DNA of 64,000 bases from CAZNFR01 sp964572225 (GTDB lineage: Bacteria > Bacteroidota > Bacteroidia > Bacteroidales > GCA-2748055). The position numbers and the translations under genes are program-made. Under the pieces are notes generated by a model, which searched no databases, had not been told where the DNA came from, and worked only from the letters and a program-made list of their open reading frames with translations. Numbering within the stretch: the first letter of the stretch is position 1; each line of letters starts with the position of its first letter. The stretch covers positions 1-64,000 of the forward strand of contig CAZNFR010000009.1 of NCBI GenBank assembly GCA_964572225.1, read 5' to 3'. Shown here one piece after another: positions 35,923 through 43,883 of the stretch.

Positions 35923-37323
35923 TTAAGCTTTTGCTGTTCTTCTTGCACGTCCCAAAAAGTATAGTAAAAGGAGAACTCCGGCACCCACCAGTAAAATGGT
36001 GATAATTGAGATACGGGCAGCTTTTGCATTATTGGCTCTTCTTTCATCGATTTGGGCCTGTTTTTGAGCTAACTCCATTTTGGTCAGGGAAATCTGTTCC
36101 TTCATTTTTTCAATTTCTGCTCTTTGGGCACGGATATCCTGATCAAGTTCGGAAATTAGTCCGGAAGTGGTTTCGGAAATTCCCGTGAAGGGAGGATTAT
36201 CTCCTCCACCGGAAGAGCCTGATAGCAATGCTGATTCTTCTTCCAGAAGCTCAGCTTCCTCAGAACCCAGTTCCGATTTTTTCATTAACAGATCGGATAG
36301 TTCCTGACTTTTGACCACGCCAATTTCTTCATCCAGGTGAGTCAGGCTGCTGTCGATTTCAGATTTCTGTATTTTAAGTTCCTGCTGTATTGATTGGAGA
36401 TTCTGAAGTTCATCCTTCATTTCAGATTTCTGGTTGTTCAAACGGTCGATCTCACTTTGCGTAAAATCCGTTAGTATTTCTGTCCTGCTGTATTCCTGTG
36501 CGATGGCTTCCTTCAACCGGTTTTGCATGGTACGGTAATCTGACATCCATGAAGTCAGCTCTACCAAATTTTCCTGAGCCTGATCAACCTTGGACCGCTC
36601 CTCCTGAATGGCCTGATTGACCTCCTGAATCTTCTTTTCAAAGTCCTCAATTTTTTCCTCTTCTCCGCCTTTATCCATTAAGGAATTCTTTTCTCGCTGG
36701 TAAATGATTTTTTCTTCCTCCAGAATTTCAATCTTATTGGAGGCAAGGGTTAATTTTTGTTCCTCAAAATCCATTTGACGATTTTTGGTCATGGCTTCTA
36801 CTTCCAGTTGATTCAGTCGGATATCGATTTCACTGATTCCGGTCACTAAGCGGGTATCCACCCGTTCACGGGTTTCACTTAACTGCTTTTCGGCCACATT
36901 CAGGGTGTCGAGCTGGGAGTTAAGGCCTGCAATGGCGGAAGAAAGACTCTTTAAACTGTCATTGATCGAGGTTAAGGAGCTCTGAAGATTGGCACGTTCA
37001 AGACTTAACTCTTCCTGCCGTTCCTCTCTTTGAATTTGGGTGAAAGCAGACTGAAGGGAGTCGAGTTTACGAATGTTCCCTTCCATTTCTTTTTTCCTTT
37101 GAATAAGAAATTCCTGCTGTTCAAGTAAGGAGTCCTTGGCTTTTTCTGCTTTAGCAAGGATTTGTTCCATTTTCTGCTGATCCTGTTCCAGTTTCTCTGT
37201 CCTGGCCATCAAATCTCCGGTATCATTCCTGGTGTTTTTTCCTTCGTCACAAGAGGAGAGGCTAATAATCAACACTATGGAAAAAGCAAGATTTGAAATT
37301 CGATTAAAATTATTATTCTTCAT
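35923..37323 (-). CDS. Coiled-coil lipoprotein with C-terminal membrane helix
   Basis: A 466-residue protein. The N-terminus has a lipoprotein signal (lipobox SLSSC, Cys at about residue 25). Residues about 35-430 are nearly continuous coiled coil (Gln/Glu/Lys/Leu-rich), with a short break at SGGGDNPPFTG. Residues about 440-460 (ISIITILLVGAGVLLLLYFLG) form a membrane helix followed by RARRTAKA, a basic stop-transfer tail. It appears tethered at both ends: lipid at the N-terminus, inner membrane at the C-terminus. No family is recognised. It is followed by the helical protein gene (26 bases). Confidence 0.85.
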   Translation of the reverse strand: MKNNNFNRISNLAFSIVLIISLSSCDEGKNTRNDTGDLMARTEKLEQDQQKMEQILAKAEKAKDSLLEQQEFLIQRKKEMEGNIRKLDSLQSAFTQIQREERQEELSLERANLQSSLTSINDSLKSLSSAIAGLNSQLDTLNVAEKQLSETRERVDTRLVTGISEIDIRLNQLEVEAMTKNRQMDFEEQKLTLASNKIEILEEEKIIYQREKNSLMDKGGEEEKIEDFEKKIQEVNQAIQEERSKVDQAQENLVELTSWMSDYRTMQNRLKEAIAQEYSRTEILTDFTQSEIDRLNNQKSEMKDELQNLQSIQQELKIQKSEIDSSLTHLDEEIGVVKSQELSDLLMKKSELGSEEAELLEEESALLSGSSGGGDNPPFTGISETTSGLISELDQDIRAQRAEIEKMKEQISLTKMELAQKQAQIDERRANNAKAARISIITILLVGAGVLLLLYFLGRARRTAKA

Positions 37324-37546
37324 ATTTACAGATTTATAAGGTTTTCCGGACCTCCATATTTAATAATTTTCTCAGGGTTGCCTTTAACTCCTTTCGCAGA
37401 TGCCAGGTATCCTGAACTAAACATGAGGGTCAATTGGGTAAATGCATGAATATTCATCGTTCAAGTATTAAAACAAATTAGAGTATTGCTATCAATAACC
37501 AATAATTGGTTACAGGGTAATTGCTAAAGAAACAGACCAGAAATGG

Positions 37547-37837
37547 TCATAGAACACGGGCACCTTCGCTTTGCGGAATGGTGCCGGCATCTTTGAGCTT
37601 CTTGAGCTCGCGGTCTTTTGCCCTCAACTTGTTTCTCATTTTGATAAATTCACTGATGGAGAAAACAATACTGAGTATAGCGCCCAGGGCAACAGATAGA
37701 ATTATTAACAGGGATAAGGAAATTTCATATTCCAGACTGAGAAATTTAACGGTTACCGGATCTGCGTTTCCGATGGAGAAGACCACCAGAATGATTCCCA
37801 GTAAAAGAAGTAAAATATACAGTCTTTGAAATTTCAT
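37547..37837 (-). CDS. LapA/DUF1049-type small membrane protein
   Basis: A 96-residue protein with two membrane helices (about 5-24 and 41-64) separated by the short NADPVTVKFLSLEYEIS segment, followed by a basic coiled coil (MRNKLRAKDRELKKLKDAG). This is the LapA (YciS-like) pattern, whose members act in lipopolysaccharide assembly control in enterobacteria. It is transcribed toward the coiled-coil lipoprotein gene, 224 bases away, and may belong to the same envelope group. Confidence 0.83.
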   Translation of the reverse strand: MKFQRLYILLLLLGIILVVFSIGNADPVTVKFLSLEYEISLSLLIILSVALGAILSIVFSISEFIKMRNKLRAKDRELKKLKDAGTIPQSEGARVL

Positions 37838-37976
37838 ATATACAATTTACTAAAAATAATGCTTAAATTCAAGTTTACTTAGAAGTTATTAGGTATCTGC
37901 TTATATAATAAACTTTCGAGGCGGGGGGATTGTTCAAAATCTTTGTCTTAATCGGATTTCCAAAAGCGATTACATG

Positions 37977-38004
37977 AAAAAAGGACTGCCCTTGCGGACA
38001 GTCC
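37977..38004 (-). terminator. Intrinsic terminator of the NTF2-like gene
   Basis: On the minus strand a GGACTG/CAGTCC stem with a ten-base loop is followed by six T residues (A run at 37977-37982). It sits 40 bases after the stop of the minus-strand gene at 38044. Confidence 0.82.
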
Positions 38005-38043
38005 TACGTAACCCAAATTAAAACCCGAAATCACCATCAAAAA

Positions 38044-38622
38044 TTATGGAGTGTACGGTATATGAGAACTATGAAGTACAATTCTTAAATCTCCACTATC
38101 GTCTTTGGTGTATCCAAATACATATTCTACTTTCACTTCTTCTTCACTTCCCTTCGGTGTGAAATAATAATTACCCATGGCTATGGCCATATTGCCGGCA
38201 GTTTTAATACCGGTGCTTTCCCATCTCACATTGGTCCACGGACGAATTGCAAATCCTTTATCTTCCGCAAACTTTTCATTCTTACCAACAAAGTAGGACA
38301 GAGCTCCTTCGTAGGTAGTACGGAACTGAATGTCAGAGGCCAGAGTGGGCTTAAAAAGAACCTCACCCATGTTATATCCATATAATTCATTGATATGTTT
38401 TTCTGCAGCCGCTACGTAATCACCGCCTTTGGAATAAGTCTTTCCTATTTTAACAATGCCTTCACCCCAGATTCTTTGTGCTTCTAATACTTCAGCATCT
38501 GAGATAGTCATCATCTCGCCGGGATTACTCTTATACTTCTTTTCTGCTTTCTCGGGCTGCGTCGCGAATGCAGGTGCTGCGAAAATGGCAAACACCAACA
38601 TTGATAAAAATAACTTTTTCAT
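38044..38622 (-). CDS. Exported NTF2-like (SnoaL/CaMKII-association-like) protein
   Basis: A 192-residue protein with a signal peptide (about 1-20, ending APAFA). The mature domain fits an NTF2-like cone fold: an N-terminal helix with AQRIWGEGIVKIGKTYSKGGDYVAAAEKHINELYG, a LFKPTLA…FRTTYEGALSYFVG part, and strands NVRWESTGIKTAGNMAIAMGNYYF and VEYVFGYTKDDSGDLRIVLHSSHIPY. Similar proteins in marine bacteria are often misnamed phosphoribosyl-AMP cyclohydrolase because of their genomic context. The ligand is unknown. Monocistronic, with its own terminator. Confidence 0.85.
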   Translation of the reverse strand: MKKLFLSMLVFAIFAAPAFATQPEKAEKKYKSNPGEMMTISDAEVLEAQRIWGEGIVKIGKTYSKGGDYVAAAEKHINELYGYNMGEVLFKPTLASDIQFRTTYEGALSYFVGKNEKFAEDKGFAIRPWTNVRWESTGIKTAGNMAIAMGNYYFTPKGSEEEVKVEYVFGYTKDDSGDLRIVLHSSHIPYTP

Positions 38623-38851
38623 AATTTTCGAATGTTAGTATTACTTAACTTAAATATCAATAAACTAACAGCAAATGTATGTAAATGTTTACTATGTTGC
38701 AAAAAAAATTTCTCAAAGTACTGAATAACATATAGTTAAACAGATATATTTTAGAAGTGAAGGGAAGCCAGGTTAATCTGGCAGCTTTACCTTACCTGCA
38801 AATCAGGTTATTCTCCTCAAACCGGGATTTTTTTCTTATGGAAGTTGCGGG
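38623..38851. other. Non-coding spacer before the sulfatase 3' end
   Basis: About 230 AT-rich bases upstream of the NTF2-like gene, containing its promoter region and the distal side of the sulfatase pseudogene. A long run near 38700-38711 (AAAAAAAAATTT type) is visible. I see no gene, terminator hairpin or repeat. Confidence 0.5.
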
Positions 38852-40234
38852 TCAACAATCGGGTACCCATTGATGGAGTTGATTTATAATACGCATAAAC
38901 TAGTCCCCGGCATGATTATTCCACTCATTGGGATCGATCCTGTGATCATACAATTCCTTGGAACCATCACAATAATGAATGTATCTCCATTGCAGGCTTC
39001 TAACCGATACATTGTCCTGTCCCCAAATGGTCACCGCAGGACGATCCCAGGGGAGATCAGGATTGAACAAAAGAGGTGCCAGACTGATCCCGTCCAGGTC
39101 ATTGCGGGGTGGCAGATTACACAGATCGGTAAGGGTAGGGAAGAGGTCCAACAGACTTACAGGGGTTTCACAGATACTTCCTTCTTCAATTTTTTCGGGA
39201 AAAGAAAACAATAGCGGGGTTCTTGTACCCACCTCCCAGAGAGTCCTTTTGCTCCAATGTTGTTTCTCTCCCAGGTACCATCCATGGTCACCCCAAAGAA
39301 CAATTACTCCATTTTTAGAATGGTTGCTGTTATTCCAGGCATCAAGCAATCTTCCGATTTGCTCATCCGCATAGCTTATCGATGCAAGGTAAGCCTGTAT
39401 GTTGACTTTCCATAGTCCGCTATCCACAAGTTGCTGGTGGGTCCACTCTGCACGGTAATCTCCGTAGTTATCAACCATTAAACGATTGGCAATGGCCTTT
39501 CCCATGAATGGCAGATCTGCCTGATCCTGATCATTAACCTGAGGAAGTTGTATTGAGTCCAGTGGGTACATTTCAAAATACCTACTTGGTACATCCCAGG
39601 GTCTATGAGGCCTTACGATTCCACATGCAAGAAATAGCGGGGAATGAATATCCATATTTAGGATGTCGATGGCATTACTTACCCTTTTCCAGTCGCCCGT
39701 AAAGGAATCAGGAATATCCAACGGGTTCCCGAATGCTGCCGGATACTCAGGGTTCTTTGGCGCAGGTGAATAATCACCATACTCAAATCTGTGCCAGTAT
39801 TGGAGATCGCCTTCTCCATAATAAATCTTTCCAAATCCGGCCACGTAATAACCCATATCCATAAAATAACGGGTAAGGGTCACATGTTTCCGCAAATCTC
39901 CTTCCCACCGATCCCCGTTTTCATAAACACCGGTATTAGCCGGACTTATTCCGGTGAGGAGTGCGGTTCTGGATGGACTGCACACAGGGGCCGCACAATG
40001 GGCGTTGGTGAAAACCATACCTGCCTCTGCAAGCTTATCCGGGTTAGGGGTTTTAACATAGGAATACTCCCCCAGGTAACCGGTCCAGTCACGCAGATCA
40101 TCCACTGCGATGAATAGTACGCTGGGCTTTTCCTCTTTGAAATTCGAGAATTCCGGTGATGTTGATTCAGGGCCGTTGGTATTACAACTGCCCAAAAAAA
40201 TGGCCGGGAGTATCAGCGGATAGGTCTATTTCAT
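38852..40234 (-). pseudogene. S1-type sulfatase (iduronate-2-sulfatase-like) interrupted by two TAG codons
   Basis: The long open part (38900-40195, about 430 codons) encodes a type I sulfatase: FIAVDDLRDW metal site, formylglycine motif APVCSPSRTALLTG, KLPDNT-like GKIYYGEGD, VLWGDHGWYLGEK and a C-terminal LYDHRIDPNEWNNHAGD. Reading the same frame outward, an ATG at 40234 gives Met-Lys-TAG (40226-40228), then TYPLILPAIFLGSC, a lipoprotein signal with Cys. At the other end AGD is followed by TAG (38900-38902), then FMRIINQLHQWVPDC and TGA at 38852-38854, matching the conserved C-terminal helix of this family. Both ends are therefore cut by single nonsense codons without frameshift. An alternative TTG start at 40195 would give a shortened cytoplasmic protein. 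Confidence 0.82.
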
Positions 40235-40276
40235 TTTATGGGGTATTTTACCCTAATTTGTGAAATAAATTTGGAT

Positions 40277-40301
40277 AAAAATAGCCCGGCTCAGCCGGGC
40301 T
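40277..40301 (-). terminator. Intrinsic terminator after the broken lipoprotein gene
   Basis: A perfect 8-base-pair stem (AGCCCGGC at 40283-40290 with GCCGGGCT at 40294-40301, loop TCA), followed on the minus strand by ATTTTTA. It lies 32 bases past the stop at 40334 and separates that gene from the sulfatase. Confidence 0.8.
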
Positions 40302-40333
40302 GTACATTTGGCTAAGTAGGAAAAAACCATTAC

Positions 40334-40876
40334 TTAATTTAGCCTGAATTCGCTTTCAACCCTTAGTGGATTGCCAAGCTCGTCGGTTTCGATGGTACCC
40401 CTCACATGAACTTTCCGTACCATCCAGTCCTCAAAATCGCCGGATGCTTCATCTATGGTTCCATTCGTCAGGAAGAATTCACCTCTGCGTATTATTCCTT
40501 TGGTAATGCCGGATAGTAAAATCGTTCCTGTAAGCGGACTATCCCCGGTGAATATAACAAACCGTTCCGAGAATTTTTGTGCATTGCCTTCACCCTCCGG
40601 GAATTCCAGGATATTATATCCAATGCCATATACTCCATAGTCGTTATAATCACTGAAGGCTACCGTGCCTACCCATAAATACGGGAAGGTTTGAGGGGAG
40701 AAAAATTCTTCGGTGTGTCCCACCGACTAAGGCATGGGTTTTTTACTTTTTTTATGCATGCTTTTTTTGGCACCTTCAGAGAAATCATCAGTCGCAGGAT
40801 CAAAGGGGGATTGTTCTGAACACCCGATCATAAAGATCAGGAAAAAGCCGGTAAGAATTAGTGTGATGTTTTTCAT
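40334..40876 (-). pseudogene. Small lipoprotein gene with internal TAG
   Basis: From the ATG at 40876 the frame gives a clear lipoprotein signal (MKNITLILTGFFLIFMIGC), an acidic then Lys-rich stretch (AKKSMHKKSKKPMP), then TAG at 40727-40729. It continues in the same frame as SVGHTEEFFSPQTFPYLWVG and about 125 further residues to TAA. The downstream part alone is open from a GTG at 40723 (129 residues) but lacks an export signal. The mature domain looks beta-rich (TILLSGITKGIIRRGEFFLTNG, RKVHVRGTIETDELGNP); no family recognised. Its own terminator follows. It is broken by one substitution, or else read through. Confidence 0.8.
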
Positions 40877-41035
40877 GGTAAAATGGATTTAGATTAGGAT
40901 TGCATTACTGGATAAAAGTAGGGACTGGCAAGCGCCTATTTCCAACAGTTTAGTATCAAAAATGAATGTTTTTGTATCATTTTGGACGAAAAACCTGTCC
41001 TTCGGTCATCTCCCCAAAAATAATTAGGGTAAGCT

Positions 41036-41851
41036 CTACACAGCGTTAACAATAAACGCTTCCAGGTTTTTAAGGAATTTTCGGGGACTCACCCCGGTGT
41101 AATGCTTAAATTCGCGGATAAAATGCGATTGGTCGGTGAAATTAAGCTTGTAGGCCAGCTCAGTAAGTTTGTGGGGATTGGATAAAAGGTATTTATTGAT
41201 AGCATTCAGGCGGATGAGCCGTATGTAATCAGTAATGGTAATGCCGTATTGGATCTTAAACCCTCTTTGGAGTTGCCTGAGGCTTAAGGGTATTGTTTCT
41301 TTAATCTCATCAAAATGGATATCCCCGTTTTTCTCCCGGATCAGCCGCATGGTTAACTGAATCCGGTCGGGATTGAAAGAATTTCTCCTTAAGAGATCCA
41401 TGAAAAAACGATTGGTAAAACTTATTTTTTCCGGCAAGGATGAAGTCTCCCGGATTTGTCCGTGTAAAGACCGAATGTTTTCCCCAATTACATCATATCC
41501 GTCTTCATAGGTGGAGAAGAAAGTACCTGGGGGTATGCCGAAGATCTTATTAAAGCCATCCGGAAAAAAACGTATTCCCATAACTTTTACCGGGGCCGGA
41601 AATTTTACGATATAGGGTTTGGAATATACGCCCAATAGGGTGAAAGTTGGAGATTTGGTGTATTGATGTCCTTCCCGGGTCAGCAAACAATGGTCATCTG
41701 AGGTGTGCATGATAACTTCGATGCATCCGTTGGGTATTATGTTGGTTTCCCATTCCTTTTCACCGGAAACATTGAAGGTTCCCGTCCAGTAACGTTCAAT
41801 ACAGGATGAAAGGGCAGGATCGGGTTGTATATCCTGAATAGCCAGATTCAT
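41036..41851 (-). CDS. AraC-family regulator with N-terminal DUF6597-type domain
   Basis: About 271 residues from the ATG at 41851; a TTG 18 bases upstream is also in frame. The N-terminal domain is a beta-barrel-like sensor common in Bacteroidota (SCIERYWTGTF, NIIPNGCIEVIMH, PVKVMGIRFFPDGF). The C-terminal tandem helix-turn-helix covers about 170-265 (IPLSLRQLQRGFKIQYGITITDYIRLIRLN, LTELAYKLNFTDQSHFIREFKHYTGVSPRKFL). Unlike the similar gene at 47747-48556, it is intact. It is downstream of the cupin gene on the same strand, with a hairpin between them. Confidence 0.9.
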   Translation of the reverse strand: MNLAIQDIQPDPALSSCIERYWTGTFNVSGEKEWETNIIPNGCIEVIMHTSDDHCLLTREGHQYTKSPTFTLLGVYSKPYIVKFPAPVKVMGIRFFPDGFNKIFGIPPGTFFSTYEDGYDVIGENIRSLHGQIRETSSLPEKISFTNRFFMDLLRRNSFNPDRIQLTMRLIREKNGDIHFDEIKETIPLSLRQLQRGFKIQYGITITDYIRLIRLNAINKYLLSNPHKLTELAYKLNFTDQSHFIREFKHYTGVSPRKFLKNLEAFIVNAV

Positions 41852-41870
41852 AATGTTGCAACAAAGCAAT

Positions 41871-41896
41871 GCCGGAAAGGTTTATCCCTTCCCGGC
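41871..41896 (-). terminator. Hairpin between cupin and AraC genes
   Basis: GCCGGAAAGG (41871-41880) pairs with CCTTCCCGGC (41887-41896) apart from one G-U pair, loop of six. The minus-strand tail lacks a strong T run, so it is a weak terminator or an attenuator just before the AraC start. Confidence 0.4.
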
Positions 41897-41904
41897 AAAG
41901 ATAT

Positions 41905-42321
41905 TTACATCATTGAGGTATCAACCACTTTGGTGTTGATGGGAACGAGCTCATCTTCGAAGTTCGCCACGATGTTATTGGCACCTCCGAAAAACCCCAG
42001 TATTTTAAGGGTTTTTTGACCGGTGTTAACGATATCGTGGGGCACCTGCCTGGGCACCAGCACCACGGATCTCTCCGAAGCATCTGCCTTTTCCCCTCCG
42101 ATCTCCACTTCGGCATCCCCCTCAAGAATGAGAATCAGTTCCTCTGCCGAGTCGGTATGCCTTCCCAGGTGATCTCCCGGCTCAACTTCAAAATACACAC
42201 TGGCCAGATCTTTGGATCCCATTGCTCCCAGTATGGGGAAGGTAGCCTTGCAATGTTGCTTTTTGTCTTCCTTGCCAAAAAATTCGTTCAGCTCGATACT
42301 TTTTAAATCTACAGTAACCAT
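41905..42321 (-). CDS. Cupin-domain protein
   Basis: A 138-residue single cupin. Metal-ligand motifs are recognisable as GDHLGRHTDSAEELILILEG (H, H, E) and the second cupin motif with PRQVPHDIVNTG (H). There is no signal peptide. The substrate is not deducible, as cupins include dioxygenases, isomerases and binding proteins. It precedes the AraC regulator on the same strand, separated by a hairpin, and follows the MATE transporter by 95 bases. Confidence 0.85.
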   Translation of the reverse strand: MVTVDLKSIELNEFFGKEDKKQHCKATFPILGAMGSKDLASVYFEVEPGDHLGRHTDSAEELILILEGDAEVEIGGEKADASERSVVLVPRQVPHDIVNTGQKTLKILGFFGGANNIVANFEDELVPINTKVVDTSMM

Positions 42322-42416
42322 AACGTTTATATTTAAGGATTAATAATTTCTGGTACAAATCTAAGGGTGAGAGGACTCTTGAAATTGTAACAGAACGACA
42401 TTATGGTTTTAAGGCG

Positions 42417-43792
42417 TCAGGATTCCAGGATACGGTGTTTCCTTAAGGTGAAGAAAAGGATGATCAAAGCAATAATAGCTCCCAGTAAATCAGCCAATGG
42501 AAAGGCCAGCCATACCCCATCCAGTCCGAGATTAAAAAGTCCGGGTAGTATAAGCACCATGGGGGTTATCAGCAGAAGCCAGCGCTGCACAGCGAGGATA
42601 AAAGCAGAAATGGGTTTGCCCATGGCCTGATGTGTACCCATGGTAGCATGCGAAATACCCATCAGCCACATCATAGCGATCACAATCCGAAGGGCACGTG
42701 GGCCCATTTCCAGCAATTCGGCATTATTGGTGAAGAGTCCGAAAACAGGACGAGCCAGTGCCATAAACAGTCCCAAAGCCAACAATCCATAGATGATGGC
42801 GTAACGGAAACCCAGCTTGATGGTCTTTTTGATCCTGGCTTTTTCATCTGCCCCGAAATTGTATCCCACAATGGGTTGCATTCCCTGGTTAAGTCCGAAC
42901 AGCGGCATACCGAAGAAAAGAGTGATCTTGTATATTATTCCGAAGGCTGCGATTGCCATGTCTCCCCCTATAGCCCCAAGGGTATGATTAAGTACTACAT
43001 TGGCCACACTGCTCGACGATCTCATTCCAAACCCGGAAAGTCCGACACTGAATGCCGGTCTCAGGATTTTCGGATCCAGATTCAGGTTTTTGAACCTGAA
43101 ATTAATGACATGATCCTTCCGGGTGAAGTACCAGATCAGGTAGATCAATGTGGTAAACTTACCGGTTATGGTGGCAAGGGCTGCTCCTTTCATCCCCATA
43201 TCCAGAGGAAAAATAAATATGTAATCAAGAACTACATTAACGAAAAGCCCTAGTAGCATAGCGCGCATGGCTTCCCTGGCATTTCCTTCTGCTCTTACAT
43301 AATTGCTGCTGCTCACACAAAAGGGAAACCATAGCATGCCAATAAATATGATCCTTCCATATTCTGTGGCATAGGGCAGAATCATATTTATNNNNNNNNN
43401 NGAATCGTCTCTGTCGATCCGAATCCTCTCATGATCTGGGGGGTGAAAATAAATCCCAGACTGCTGAAAATAACGCTGATCAGGATGATCATCAGGAAGC
43501 CACTGCCTGCTGTCCGATTCACTTCCGATAAATCCTTACGTCCCAGCTGCCTGGAAATCAGGGTGCCGGTACCAATGCCAATCAGATGGGCGAAAGAAGA
43601 AATGATAGCCACCACGGGCAAAACAATAGCCACACCGGCAATCCCTTCAGGACCCACGCCCCTTCCCACAAAGATGGTATCGATTATATTGTAAAGGGCA
43701 TTGGCAAACAAGGCCACCATGGAGGGTAGCGATAACTTCAGTAATAATCGGTTGATACTGGCAGTACCCAGCTCTTCGTGCTTTTTTGCCAT
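42417..43792 (-). CDS. MATE-family multidrug/metabolite efflux transporter, split by an assembly gap
   Basis: The N-terminal part (43402-43792) begins AKKHEELGTASINRLLLKLSLPSM and includes NALYNIIDTIFVGRGVG, the MATE signature, with four helices. The C-terminal part (42417-43391) begins NMILPYATEYGRI and carries the remaining eight helices (GLNQGMQPIVGYNFGA). A ten-N placeholder lies between them, and the frames differ by a non-multiple of three only because the gap length is arbitrary. Judging from family spacing, only a few codons are missing. It should export cations or drugs using a sodium or proton gradient. Confidence 0.88.
43392..43401. other. Assembly gap of ten Ns
   Basis: Ten consecutive N bases inside the MATE gene: a scaffolding placeholder, not real sequence. 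It shows that the window comes from a draft assembly. Confidence 0.99.
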
Positions 43793-43883
43793 GGAAGATT
43801 TTCCCCTTAGGCATGCAAAGGTAAAATCCTTCCATGGAATTATTCGAATATTCCAAAGAGGATATTAGATAAGCTGCCGATTT

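Noticed and set aside
43388..43792. MATE gene as a true pseudogene or two separate genes
   Set aside because: The break coincides with the N placeholder, and the flanking residues join into a normal MATE sequence, so this is an assembly gap.
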